64,000 bases of DNA from Macrocybe gigantea (lineage: Eukaryota > Basidiomycota > Agaricomycetes > Agaricales > Callistosporiaceae): positions 558,001 through 622,000 of the forward strand of contig SJRY01000245.1 of the NCBI GenBank assembly GCA_011319805.1, given 5' to 3'. The notes beneath the pieces were generated by a model. It saw nothing but the letters and a program-made list of their open reading frames with translations, was not told the origin of the DNA and made no database searches. The position numbers and the translations under genes were made by a program. Below are positions 12,201-23,788 of this stretch, in pieces. Numbering within the stretch: the first letter of the stretch is position 1; the number at the start of each line of letters is the position of its first letter.

Positions 12201-12784
12201 GCGACCTCAAAATCGACAATTGCCTTCTCCGATTGCAAGACGTCCCCGGAGGCGCTGCGGGGTGGTCGAGCATGTACCAACCAACTGGCGAAGGAGGATG
12301 GTCCTACAAGGGCATTAAACTGATCGACTTCGGGCGAACAATCGACACCAGGCTCTTCCCTCCCGATCAGAAATACATCGCAGACTGGCCAACCGACGAC
12401 CGCGACTGCTTTGAAATCCGCGAGAACAGGCCGTGGACCTACCAGACAGACTATTTCGGGCTCGCGGGAATTATCTATTGCATGCTCTTTGGAAAATACA
12501 TCCAAGCCAGCTCTGTGAGCCAGGTTTCGGACGGCGATGGATTTCCCAGATACAAGATAAGCACGCCTTTCAAACGATATTGGCAGACGGGTATCTGGAA
12601 CGGGTTATTTGACGTTCTGCTCAATCCGTGTTGTGTCAAGCCTGATGGCAGTCTGCCCATCGTAAAGGAGCTTCATGACCTACGTCTCGAAATGGAAAAG
12701 TGGCTGCAGGCCAACTGCAACCGGACGAGCAATACGCTCAAGGGCCTGCTAAAGAAAGTAGAAATGTCGTGCTATGTTCGTTAG
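9205..12784 (+). CDS. BUB1: spindle-assembly checkpoint kinase Bub1/BubR1-type
   Basis: Spindle checkpoint protein kinase acting at kinetochores. Five exons (9205-9587, 9644-10031, 10083-10347, 10401-10462, 10514-12784) give 1122 residues with no frame problem. The N-terminus carries the Mad3/Bub1 TPR-like region (YVEFVQWTLKTYGDRD, KLWSLYAKQFDRRKALGIYADL). A GLEBS-like Bub3-binding motif follows ([18 protein letters not shown], around 10150-10200). The middle is disordered, with repeated PFVD/PFTDE blocks. The C-terminal kinase domain has the glycine loop GEGGFGAVF, the lysine in VALKVV, the catalytic HGDLKIDN and DFGR, so it looks active. An unusual acidic stretch (DSDDDWDDDDDEEG) is inserted between the glycine loop and the lysine. 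I saw no clear KEN box. Confidence 0.93.
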
Positions 12785-13071
12785 CCACGTAACTCCTGAT
12801 TCCTCTACAATCGTCTTGATTTTACCTCGTCATTGAAGTCCCTTGTATGTACCATTGACATTTCCTCGTCACTACACAGATCGGTACCCGGCGTAATATT
12901 TCAAGGAATCCACAACAACAATGGAGACAATGGAAGTACATGAAGCCCCGCTGCAGTTGCGTGGATTCGGGGTAGACGATAGGAGAAATGTTATGACTAG
13001 GAAATGTGTCAAAGCCCAACATCATGCAGAAACATCGCGACTCATCCCTCGCGCCTCAGATCATACGGAAA
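12785..13071. other. convergent 3' intergenic region
   Basis: About 290 bases between the stops of the Bub1 gene (plus) and the ataxin-2 gene (minus). No gene seen; it should hold the two 3' untranslated regions. Confidence 0.5.
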
Positions 13072-16000
13072 TCAAGCATGCCCTCCCATCTGGACGGGCG
13101 GTGCGGGACCACTCTCGTAGGGGTGTTGGGGCATCCCTGGTGGCGGCGGCATCATCATGTGATACGGCACGGCATGTTGCACTGTGAACATTGTGAATAC
13201 TTTGTCCCTTGGCTCTTCATACAAGAACATACGTTGAGGACTTTGATGATAGTATGGGTGGGCATGGGTAGGGATGGGAGTAGGAGGCATAGATGGTCTG
13301 GGACCAGCGCCGTTAGGATATGGGGCGGGCGGTGGAGGCGGCATGTAGGCTAGGACAGAGAGGTCAAGATACAACGTTACTATCGCCTCACGAGCAAATT
13401 GTAGACATACGAGGCATTTGGCTCATGGCAGGAGAGTACATGGCTGTAAAACCCATGTCAATTCAGATGAAGCAACCAAAGAATAAAATCGGGAGAGACG
13501 AACACCAACCGGCTGGGGGAGGCATTCCTGGAGGATACTGCATGGGTTGCATATATGGTCCAGGAATGTAGGCTCCAGGAGGTGCTGGGGGTGCCATGCC
13601 AGGCATCATGGGCTGGAGAAAGATGTTTCAGTGCAATGAATGAGGATCGAGCAAATCACGCACTTGTCCAGGATAGGCGTACGGAGGATAGGCATACACA
13701 TAGCCGCGTGCGGCAGCTTGGGCCGCAGAGTCTTCCTCGTATGAAGGCGGTGGCATTGGAGGTGGAACGGGAGGGGCGATGTGAGTGGGGTGCTGGGGGG
13801 GTTGATGTTGGGGCGGCGGGAACATTTGGTTATATCGCTTGCCAGTGTATGGCCAGACAGCAGCTATACGCGCCGTCAGGGGTTGCACGAACGCTTCCAG
13901 GATGGACATGCAGACGCACCAACTTGCGCAACGTCAACGATCTTGTTGTGTTTGAAGGGGTTGAAATCATCCTTCACGTTCACAGGCGTTGTTTTCTTGA
14001 TAGAACGAGTTCCAAAGAATGGATTCGGAGTCGTTGGTGCCTATTGACATTGGATCAATTTCATTGGAAAAAAAAAGGTGAGTAGGGTGAAAGGCTTGCC
14101 GAGTCAGCCTTGGGCTTGGGTGAAGCGGAGCTTGAGGCCATGGACTGCATACCAGGGCCACCCTGAAAATACGATCAATATTTTAGCAAGCCCGTCTTCG
14201 CAAGCGAAGCAACTCTAGGCCATACCGGAGTGAAAGCACTCGCCTTGGGATTAGGTCTAAATGACGAGGCATTCACGTTTAGTCGGTTTGCAGTAGGCGC
14301 CGCGCTAGCGCCAGCGATGGCTGGCGTTGGGCCAGTGCCAGTGCCATTGGGGGCTGTGCCATTCACTCCTGAAGGTTGGCGAGACTTCGGTCCTTTATAT
14401 GGCGGGATCGGCTGAATGAACATGCTGATCGGTTTCTTCACGTTCGGATCCGAGGCGTTGGCAGGTTTTGACGTTGCCGATTTTTGAGCAGACGCTTGGG
14501 CGGTGGCGGCAGTATTGGTGATCGTCTTCACGGCCGTGGCGGCGAGTGGGCGTCGGCTTGGGTCGGCAGCAAGCTTTGTAGCTGCCACTGGCGTGCCACG
14601 TGTAGCGCTGGCAGCAGAGGGTGCGCCGATGGTACGTGCCGTGGCTGAGGCAGCGTCCTTGCTCGCCCTCTCCCTGATTGCACGTTGTTTCTCCTCGTCC
14701 TTCGCCAAAATGGGCACCAAATCTTCAGGTATGGGTTTGTTGAGCTATACAAGACAGCATGAGTGAACGTGTTGAGTAATTGATAGCTTCCTATACGCAC
14801 CTTGAAGCTCTGGCTGAACTTGATCAGATCTGCCATCCGCTTGTCCATTTCACTCTTGACCAGCGCCTGTTTCTTCTGCGTGAGTCGTTGTTTCTCATTC
14901 GTGACGAATTCACGGAACGCGGGCACAGGATCAGCGGTTGGCTGCAGATACAACGAGCGTGAGTAAATATGTATATGCACGCTGCGCATATACCTTTACT
15001 TTGTTAGGCGGAGCGGGAGATGCGGCCTTCGACGAAGACGGCGACTGGGTTCGTGACGTGACGACAGTGCCATCGGGGCCATTGACAGCGACCTTCGGCA
15101 CATCGGCCTTCAGAGCGTTATTCGTAGGCAAAATGCCGCCTGTGCCCGCTTTGCGAGCTCCGGGGGCACGTATGCGTTTGCTCCACGGACGACAGCGCCA
15201 TATCTGTGGATCAGCGTTAGTGTTGTTGCTACAGAAAAAAAAAGCAGAGAAAGATCCAGACTTGTCTTCCTCATTGGCGCCGCTATCGTCAAAGACCATA
15301 CCTCTCTCTCAGCGATGTGAGGATTGCTTGTGCCAGACTGGAATATGGGTTTTAGAAAAAGAAGACGGAGAGAAACAATGTCAGCAAATACGTTGATTAT
15401 CTCGTTGGCAATTCTCTGAGCCTCGCGTTCCCGTTCTTTGAAATTTGCACTGCTACGGTCCAGTTTGGTCGTGTATATGTTCTCATCAAAGTTGGTTTTC
15501 ACGCCGAACAGCTTCTCATTAGCCGCAAACTGATCCCAGGGAGTGTTGCTTGCGCCAGGCCCGAAGGTGTCGTCGTCGACGGTATTGGACGGCGCGTCCG
15601 CCCCTGGTTGCCATTGCTGAAGTTCACGTTCCCGCCCAGCACCTTTTTTCGCGCTAATGTCCGTGTCCGTACTAAATGCTGGGTGAAGCGCGGACGGGAA
15701 GTGAATAAACGACTGTAACAGAGAAGCAGACACAAGTTCAGCCTTACTGTCGCCATTGGTGGGCTTGGAGTCGGCCGGGCCAGATGACCAAGTGTCGATG
15801 TTCGTGATGCAATAAGAGATGGTCCTTGAGGGGCCCCGGGTTGGTAACTTCCTTGACATCTTTGAGGGTCACGCCGGTTGTATCCCCCTCGGCATTGGCG
15901 GATGCGACGACGCCCTCGTAGCGCTGAGACGTCTTGGTGGATAACACAATGGTGGTACCCTGTACATTGGACAGAGCGAAATGGGGGAGCGCTCGAAGAA

Positions 16001-16288
16001 GAGATAGGAAGACGAACCGTCAGCCCAGACAGCGATTGAAGAACGCGATCCTGTGCCCGTTCGTTTGGACGAGGAGGCGAGACCCGCTGACGCGGGGGCA
16101 GCAGCGGCCGGAGGGCGAGAAACGTTCGGCGGTGGAGAAAAAGTAGGAGAGGCCCGTGTGCCTGTCCAAGCAGACTGGCGGCTGTCGAAGGTGTTAGGCG
16201 GTGCAAAAGGCGATAGGCTCACAGAAACGAACCGGACGGAATCTGGACCTTTCTTGGTGGGCTTGGGCTGCCTAGCAGAGGTGGCCAT
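13072..16288 (-). CDS. PBP1: ataxin-2 homologue Pbp1 (Lsm-type, LsmAD, PAM2-like motif)
   Basis: Poly(A)-binding-protein-binding factor of stress granules and mRNA metabolism. It starts MATSARQPK at 16288. The ataxin-2 Sm-like segment (TTIVLSTKTSQRYEGVVASA) is followed by the LsmAD region (TDTDISAKKGAGRERELQQW, then WDQFAANEKLFGVKTNFDEN, then VVRGANAYVPP). Near 14245-14290 LNVNASSFRPNP fits the PAM2 consensus that binds the MLLE domain of Pab1. The C-terminus is Pro/Met/Tyr-rich, ending QMGGHA. At least eight introns are supported; examples of joins are KVK/PTADPV, SFK/LNKPI and PGQ/PMMPG. The N-terminal third has about five one-base under-calls (near 15164, 15308, 15797, 15833 and 15984), each repaired by one added base. 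The splice between 15670 and 15740 is not resolved. Confidence 0.9.
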
Positions 16289-16712
16289 GGAAAATATCGA
16301 ACAAAGAAGAAGAAGGTTGAAAGAAGAGGATCACAAAATGGGCGAAACTCGGCGAGATAGCGAACGAGTCGCGGGAGAAGAAAAAATTTGGGGAAGAAGG
16401 GGAGAGTATGGTTGATTTTATGGGCAACGAGAGCGGTGGTTATGAACAAGGCGGGTTGCCGAGCGGAAGCAACGGGAAAGGGTTGGAGGAGGACGAGGAG
16501 AACGTCGAGGGCGACAGAAGTTTGGGGGAGTCGTTGTTAGTGGCAATTTGTTACAATACAGATCGAAACACTGCTTCTACTAGACCCCGGACACCTCGGC
16601 AATCCTCACTTCACTACCTACAATCGCGGCTTGGGCTCCTCAGAGACTTTTACCACCCTTCACAATAAACGGGTCAAACGTATATCTCACAGGTCGCAAG
16701 GAAGAATCAAGC
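16289..16712. other. upstream region of the ataxin-2 gene
   Basis: About 420 bases between the ataxin-2 start and the stop of the reductase gene. It is purine-rich on the plus strand just upstream of the ataxin-2 ATG, that is pyrimidine-rich on the coding strand, as in many fungal promoters. No gene seen. Confidence 0.45.
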
Positions 16713-18167
16713 TCACAGTTTCCCTGTATTTCCTCCGCTGTACAGCATCGGCAAAGCAACGGGGGCTTGTTCAATTCCGCCTTCGACAACATGGAACTTT
16801 CGCTTGAGCGAACCGTCGCTCAGGCCAGCTGCGAGTTCCTTGAGTGCGACCGGGTATTGCGCGGCGTGGTCAAAGCTGAAACGAGCATCTCAGCACCTTA
16901 ACATAATGCACTTCACTTGGCAGACACCAACACGATGAAGCCTTGCATTTTTGCGCGCTGCGCAATAAGCTGCGGGTAATTATGCAGACCAGCAGGTTTC
17001 GTTGCGTCTATGTTATGCTATGAATTATTCTCCCCGCCACAAGGGAAATATCATCCAACATACTGTATTGCGAGATGGCGCCGCACAGGACTATCCTTGC
17101 ATTCTTCTTCAACCGCGTCAACATAAAGTCCAGAATGTTGCCTGTGCTCGTTTTAAGGATGAAAATCAATCAGTTAACACGATGTCATCATTCACCTCCG
17201 ACATTGTCAAAGTAAACGTCCAGATAGCCGACGTTCTTCTTGAAATCTTCGAAAAAGGTGGGACTCTTGTAGTTAAACGCACCGTCCACACCCAAGTCGT
17301 TCACCAGCCAGCCGCATTTGTCCTCTGATCCGGCGATGGCGTAGACCTTGGCACCAGCACGTTTGCCCAATTGGCACGCCACTGCCCCGACGGAACCAGC
17401 GGCTCCGGACACGACAAGGACATCACCTGCTTTGAGTTGGCCAATGTCTTTCAGGCCCTAAAAATCATCCAATCAATCACGATCGCCATTTGTGTGTGTC
17501 ATTGAAAGCGCACAATATATGCAGTGAGACCTGTAGCGATTCAATCCCTTTCCTTTGTGATGCAAAATCGACGTTTCCCTTACCTGAAGAACCTAGTGTG
17601 TTCAGAAAGTCAAGAGCTTGCGCGCCAGGAGGGATTCTAAGAGATGTTTGATAAGACGTTCAATCAAGGCCAAAATTGCACAACGCACTCCAGCTTCTGA
17701 ACTTGTTCGTCCTTCATCACAGCATATTCCGTCATGCCTGCCGGAAATAACATTTCTGAGCAATTGCATCCGTCACCGCTGCTCCGCTTCGCTCACCATA
17801 TACTCCACTGACGTGATCACCGACGTTGAAACTGCTCCCGTTGCCGGCCTGGACGACAACGCCGAGTCCTTGCGCCCTCATCACCTAACACACGTTCAAA
17901 ATTTCGTCATCCAAACGCTCTCCCAACTTGACAAGGGCTTCCACCACTCACCTCGCCAATCTGCACCGGAGGCAAGTAGCTGCGTGCGTCTCTGAGGTAG
18001 CCTCGCATGGCAGGGTCCAGGGATAGCCATGTCACTTGCACGAGCACCTCCTTTTCGCCAGGCTGGAGATTGAAGGGCAAGACCTCCGTGCGGAACGTGT
18101 TGGGTTCAATGTCGGCCACGGGCCGCTCGTTTAGAACGATCCGCTTGTATTGAGATGGGAACGGCAT
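16713..18167 (-). CDS. NADP-dependent medium-chain reductase (leukotriene B4 dehydrogenase/PTGR-like)
   Basis: Zinc-independent medium-chain dehydrogenase/reductase that probably reduces alpha,beta-unsaturated carbonyl compounds with NADPH in the cytosol. The N-terminus MPFPSQYKRIVLNERP leads to LSLDPAMRGYLRDARSYLPP, characteristic of this group. The cofactor-binding loop is VVSGAAGSVGAVACQLGKRA, followed by DVYFDNVGG and VLCGAISQYN, all standard landmarks. The C-terminus ends YSGGNTGKL. The gene is intron-dense: eight GT-AG introns join GEV/VMRAQG, VYG/MTEYA, KLE/IPPGAQ, SSG/LTAYI, AYI/GLKDI, VGG/NILDF, ISQY/NATKP and IVLV/FDHAAQ without frame problems. It lies downstream of ataxin-2 on the same strand, with no sign of shared regulation. 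Confidence 0.92.
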
Positions 18168-18466
18168 CTTGTGAGCGATACGATAATCCGTCAAAATCTC
18201 AGTTCTCCAATCACCTCTGCATCAACATCATTTTATATTTTGGACGCTTTGGCCTGTGACGTTGAAAACGGCCCAGTTTCACCGCCGATGCGACTGTCCA
18301 CATGATAGGCTTATGGGATTCACATGCCTTTCTCGGATACGACGTCGACCGTCGTTCTGCTACTCTTCCTCTCCAGCAACGTCCTCGATCTGGAGCATAA
18401 CTACACAAAGTACAATACCCAATGCAAAAGATTCAACCGTGGATGTGACTTTCATAAATGTCCGAA
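18168..18466. other. short intergenic region between reductase and aquaporin
   Basis: About 300 bases holding the reductase promoter and the aquaporin 3' end. No gene seen. Confidence 0.45.
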
Positions 18467-20087
18467 TCAAAACGCTCTCGCAGGCCTGATGTATTCGTTG
18501 CCTTCGCGCTTGCCATCTTCCAATGCCTCGATAGGCGAATTGGGTTGCATCTCGACGTTGTCTGGTGGAAGGTCGAGTACGCTCCGCGGCTTCGTCTCCT
18601 AGCTTCGGTGACTTGCGCTTTGACTCTTCGGTGGTTCGTCATGACGCGTCCAAACTCCATCGAGGCGGCAGGAATCACTGAAGCACAAAACAAATTCATC
18701 CCAAGATTAGACATCTTTCATCACGACAGCGCCCACCTCGGTCCGAATCAGTCAAGAACAACTCATACAGCAACGCGCCGAACAGCGTTGCCGGTATATT
18801 TGTCAGCGCTGCTATAGCAGCGTAACGACCGCCAGCGGCTGAAAAAGACAGCATCTCGCAATCAGCAACACGCATATCGGCAGACGCGGCGGAAAGGATG
18901 TGTATGCGGTGCAATTTACCTGGCATGCCCCATATCGTCATCACGAACATTCGTGCACCGACGTCACGAGCGGTATTCAGTGCAACTGCATTGAGATGAC
19001 TTGGGTGTCAAAATCTATTCGTCAAGCTTGGGGAAATCAAATCTGGACTGACTTCCTGGCGTGGCAAAGCCCCAAATCGCGACAGCACTTCATTTCTCTC
19101 TGTCAGGCTCACTAAGATGATCAAAGGCTGAGTAACTCACTATGCAAGAGCGACGACAACGGGCGAAAATACGGGCGGAATCATGACATTCGTGGGATCG
19201 ATGGCTGCCCAGATGATGAGCCCGATGAATACGTTCTAGCCATAAGGGTAAGTACCTCGACATCACTGCTCAAATATGGTCGGAAAGGCTCACGTTGACG
19301 AATTCGTTAAGGAAGACCCTTGGAATCGTCTGGCCAGGAAGGAGATAGAGTGCGAAGATGCCAGCTGGGCCATTAGGCGTGAATAGCGTTTCTTCGAGCA
19401 CGCCCTTCGCCCGGAGTGCTTGTTCCGCCACATCGATCAGCTCTTTCCATTGTGCGTAGATGATCACACAAGCGACATAAGCTCCGACAATCTGTGCAAC
19501 AATGTATCTGGGGACACGCATTTATCTCATCAGCTCGCATATCAATTGAGGTGAGTGTAACATACCTCAATCCCTTCAAAGGTGGGAATCCTCTGAAGAT
19601 GACATAGGCGACGGTCACGCAAGGGTTGAAATGGCCCCCGATGTCGCGCTACATACGCCGATGGCAAACATGATGCCGAACGCATATGCGAAACCAATCT
19701 GCAGCAAAGCTGGACCCCAACTTTGCGTTGGCTAGAGCCATGAAATGCCTAATACAGTACACTCACAAGAAAGAGGCTGTCCGATGATGTTTCCTATCAC
19801 CCAACCCGCAACGGATCCAATGCCTGTCACGAAAATGGCTGTGTCGGACCCCTGACTTGGACTCCGGTAGCAAAATTGATCTGACCTGCATACACGTAAA
19901 AGAAAACTCCCAGCTGCAAGTTTCGAGCACGTCAGAATGCTACTTGACGATTAGCGAGCACGACTCACCGCCTCTGCGAATAGCTCCATCAACCAGTGGA
20001 CTTCTTTTCTGTTCCGACCACTCTCCCAGAGCGCGAAGACCTTCGCCTCTTCTGTATATCACGCAGATGAATAACGGGTGTCGACAT
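18467..20087 (-). CDS. aquaporin/aquaglyceroporin with non-canonical NPA motifs
   Basis: Membrane channel of the MIP family for water or small solutes, probably plasma-membrane. It starts MSTPVIHLRDIQ at 20087, and the first helix follows VHWLMELFAEA. Hydrophobic segments include GVFFYVYAG, GWVIGNIIGQPLS, IGFAYAFGIMFAIGV, YIVAQIVGAYVACVIIYAQW, FIGLIIWAAI and TNIPATLFGALLYELFL, fitting six helices. The first signature reads SGGHFNPCVTVAY (NPC instead of NPA) and the second reads ALNTARDVGAR (NTA instead of NPA); the selectivity-filter-type Arg after NTA is kept. The cytosolic tail ends EGNEYIRPARAF. Introns split most helices. Single missing bases are inferred near 20055, 19635 and 18608. A TATA box lies about 115 bases upstream. 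Confidence 0.85.
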
Positions 20088-20201
20088 CTCTCCCGTTCAA
20101 TATTACGATATGATTATGCGTAAGCCTGGGCTGGAAGGAAAGGAGGGGAGGAGGAGGTTGTCTACTGGGAAGGAAGTGGCTCCCGTTTTGAGCCACTTGG
20201 C

Positions 20202-20207
20202 TTTATA
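20202..20207 (-). promoter_or_regulatory. TATA box of the aquaporin gene
   Basis: TATAAA on the minus strand, inside GGGTATAAAGCC, about 115 bases upstream of the aquaporin ATG. Spacing and context fit a fungal TATA element, suggesting inducible expression. Confidence 0.55.
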
Positions 20208-23200
20208 CCCTGCCCCGTAATTGCAACTTGATCGTGTCACAGGTCCATGGCAAAAGAAACCGCGGTGAACCTCTTGCCTCGTTAGTTACTGAGGATAAAA
20301 GGGACACATCAAGGAACGTCGCGCTCGGCTCCAGCATCGCATGTACATGCTTGCATTACACACCGTCTGCAACAGCGCTTTACCAGCGGAGATGTTTCCC
20401 ATCAATTCAGCTATATCGGGGAGGCAGAATCTTGGCATCCTCAGTCGGCCTGCCTAAAAGGAGACATTCCAGGGAATGTAAGATCTTGCACACGCCGCAG
20501 TTGACAGCCTCTCGGTGTACTTGTTTCATCGTATTGGAACATTGCTACCCTAATAGGTGATCACCGATGTCGACGCATCGACCTTTTGAAGTACTGGCGG
20601 ATGAGTAGCGCTTTGAAAGGAGTGTTCCTTCGCCTCGGTGATTATCCATTTGACTGACAGGAAAGAACGTTGTCGGTTGGCGACCCCGCATCCCAGCATC
20701 CCAGCTGGAAATTGGCAATTGAAATTACATATTATGCTTTCCACGATATTGTGGGGAAGTCAAATGCATGCAGTAATTCGTGAGGATATCGATGGACATG
20801 AGGATCCAAATCCAACGACCCGTGATGCACCAGACCGTGCGCCATCGGAGTGACCAACGACTCGTTTCAAATAACGCCTCAAAAATGGGCAAATCGCATC
20901 CGACTCTTCCTACTCCTGACCATCGGTCCATAGACCATGACAGATACTAGTCATGTGTCGAAGCATTTCAAAGGTGAAAAAAATGGCTGGCGCGAGGCCA
21001 ATCAACTGATGTTCTAATAAGTGTGCCATGCCCCTGTGTCCTACGGCATGCGGAGAACCGTTTCCTATGTTTCCGGAAGCAGAAACCATGTTGAGAACTT
21101 TATCATCATTATTCCTTCACAGTGTGAACCGTTTTGCCGTCTGCGTTCTTGCTTCTCCGCATCTTAACGGATGGACATACAGAAGCCAGGGGTATTCGCG
21201 GGTTATTGATGGAATTCGTGCAGAATATAGCAGGTGACCATTTCTTTGATCTTCGGACAAGGAACAGATGGGCGGACATCGCACGGCGTAATAGCGTGCG
21301 GGGTGCTATTTGCCCTCAAGATGCTTTACGGCATGAAGTTTTGCCATGACCCTCAGGCCTATGGTACTTGGTCCGAATGTTCTACTGCGTTTTCGTCGGG
21401 CAGTACTGGCGTGCCTCCCATTAGATGCTAAAGCTCCGCCCAGATTAGCGCTATAGGGGAGAAGGCATCTGGAGTCGCAGCCGATTCGGTCGATAAATGG
21501 TAAATTGAGGCGAATGGTGTCGGCAGCATGAAGATGCAGTGGCAGAGGCTGAGAATTTGTGGCCTGGTGGCAATGATGGCAGTTCTGACATTCGAGGGCG
21601 AAAAGAAGCTTGGTACCGATGCCACCTGTTGATGCAAGAAAGTCATCAATGATAAAGCTCGTTCATTAGAACATGTTGCAATGGAAATTTACAGAGGCAT
21701 AGTGCCACGGGTCTGGTCTCGAAGCATTGAACCAGGCGGAGTGGTTTTTTGTTTTTTTGGATATTGGCTTATTCCCTAAACTGCGAGAGCTTATCCGTCT
21801 GGTATGTGAATTTCGCCTCAATGTGGTTGTGTACAACTGCCGCGAAGTGCCATACCGGCTTAAAGGCTCTGAAAGGACACCTTGATTGTTCACAAGAAGA
21901 CCTTTGCGAAGGCGCACACGAACGACTTGCTGTCTAAGATCTAGTGAACCAGACAGCAATGGTGGCTTATTGCTGTCATCGGAAATTGTTGCATGGCATT
22001 GGTAAGATCAAGGCATGCGGTATTCAAATGAAGTGCTATGTCTGCATTGCCATGAGAGCGATGAAAACGAATGTCCATCATGATTGGGCTACCCATATAA
22101 CAACGCGTAACCGCCTGAGCATATTGTGTATGCAGAGGACAATCCTCGCTTTTCCACTCTTCGACGGAGCTTTGGGTGTGAGTTCTCGGCCTTACTGAGT
22201 TACGTCTGAGACCCGTTCGTTGCGAAATAGAATGCGGGTATCTTGGATCATTGGTTTGCGGACTCGTCCACAAGTGCCCAGCAGAACAATTTGCAATAGA
22301 CTTTGCATCTCCGAAGTGTCGAGTTTGTGTCATGCGTCCGGGGCAACGATTCTCTGAGCGTTGGCCCATTCTTGTATGAAATCGTGTGGTAGAGCATATT
22401 CGTATACCCGTGCGGGAACCAGTTCTCCCTCGCCATTGCACTGAATAGTGGTGGCAAGACGCGTCTTATAAGCGTAGTCGCGAACTGGGTAACAATGTCG
22501 TTGGTGCTGATATCGATCAAGTCAGAATAGGTCACTATGCAAGAAGCGTGAACATACCCAAAAGTCTCCTTAGTGGTGCGCATCGCATGCAAGACCTCAG
22601 AACTCAAACCAGCTGTTTACACTTTTATCATCGTTTCCGCATCGCAGATAACGGACAGCTGCGCACACTGCACGCAAGTGCCCACAATTAACGTCGTCGC
22701 TCTTGCTTTATCCAGTGGACAATCCTCGACAATACGTACGTGAGTTGGTTAACCCACAAATCACAAAACATCATAGTCGTGTATGTTTTCTGGCATTCAA
22801 AAGCGACAGCACTGGGAATTCTGAACAGTTATTGCTTTGCCGATGAGGGAACGAACACTCTCTTGCGATGAGTCGACTCCAGCTATCTTGGCAGAAGACC
22901 ATGAACCAACCAGGGAATACAAAGCAGCTGTTGAAGGGACCGTTGTGGCCTGTTGTCAGAGTACGAAAGGTAAAGTAATCTCTCGGATGTGCTTTTGTGT
23001 TCAGGTAACAGTCTCCGTCGTGTATTAACAGAATGTCTGTACCAATAAGGCATCGCTATCCGAGCGAAAAGCACGGGACTTCAGCAGTAGTAGCTGGCAC
23101 AACTAGCAATTCAACAATTCAAACGGGCAAAGAAAAAGAAAAAGACCTCTTTCTTTTTTTAATAATGTCACCCACCTTGGAGGAGGGAGTTAACCCGGTG

Positions 23201-23312
23201 TATTCAGACCACCTTAATCTGAGGTGGGATGGTTGATATCATTTTGCACGGTGGGACTAATGAGTGTTGTATTTCCGATTCATTTCATGGTCCTTTATAA
23301 ATCTACAAACGC
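20208..23312. other. 3.1-kb stretch without a supported gene
   Basis: Both strands are broken into short frames with no domain I recognise. Two overlapping minus-strand frames (21941-22441 and 22248-22607) are the longest. The second (MSSEVLHAMRTTKETFGYVH) and a fragment further upstream at about 22625-22745 look mildly protein-like, but I cannot join them by splice sites. A decayed gene or an unrecognised small gene is possible. The last 100 bases contain short inverted CCACCT/AGGTGG repeats near 23170-23230. I see no terminal repeats or transposase. Confidence 0.5.
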
Positions 23313-23656
23313 CTATTCATCTTCATAGCCCTGCACAAGCCGCCGTGGGCGATTGGGAACTAAGTGGACCAATTTCAGACATGACATGCAATAAGACAAG
23401 AGTAGAACACACGGGGATATGTCGTCGGTATCGGTTCTGCGGATTTGTAGCCAAAGGCTTCACGAATTGGCGGTACAGTGACGACCATTACTGGTCCGAC
23501 TGCGCCGAGAACGACAGAGTAGAAAAGGACAGTGTTTTCATGAGCTTGGCGTCTCTGTATTGGTTATTTTTAGTTAGATACATAAAGAACGTAAGAATAT
23601 GTGCTCACAAGATAGCGATACGTCTGACGGAACGGACCAGTGAGTATGGACGCCAT
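23313..23656 (-). CDS. NADH:ubiquinone oxidoreductase 9.5-kDa subunit (complex I)
   Basis: Small accessory subunit of mitochondrial respiratory complex I. Three short exons (23609-23656, 23413-23554, 23313-23359) give 78 residues. The N-terminus MASILTGPFRQTYRYLRRQA leads to a single membrane helix (FYSVVLGAVGPVMVVTVPPI), then the matrix- or intermembrane-facing tail IREAFGYKSAEPIPTTYPLP, and the end VQGYEDE. The PPIR motif after the helix and the PxPTTYPLP segment are typical of the fungal 9.5-kDa subunit (NI9M family). Exon sizes keep frame with phases 0 and 1. All three exons are too short to stand out as open frames. The start lies 132 bases from the divergent SART1 start. Confidence 0.88.
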
Positions 23657-23788
23657 TAGTGGTGGAGGATGGATCGGGAGCTCACGATGTGGTATAACAA
23701 GTACAAACAAGATAGAGAAGTGGATCACGTAAGCTCCTTGCACAGTCCCGCCCTCCACTGCAAGTCACTTTGTACCTTTGCCACCACC

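Noticed and set aside
15110..15859. A 249-codon minus-strand frame within the ataxin-2 gene
   Set aside because: It is part of the LsmAD coding region reading through introns and frame errors, not a separate gene.
13072..16288. Ataxin-2 gene as a pseudogene because of several frameshifts
   Set aside because: All breaks are repaired by one added base, splice sites and motifs are intact, and the same error type affects essential genes such as Los1 and SART1.
21941..22441. A 166-codon minus-strand frame
   Set aside because: No domain, irregular composition and no splice partner; more likely chance or decay in the gene-poor stretch.
23170..23230. Short CCACCT/AGGTGG inverted repeats as transposon ends
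   Set aside because: Six-base arms with no matching flank duplication or transposase; too short to support an element.
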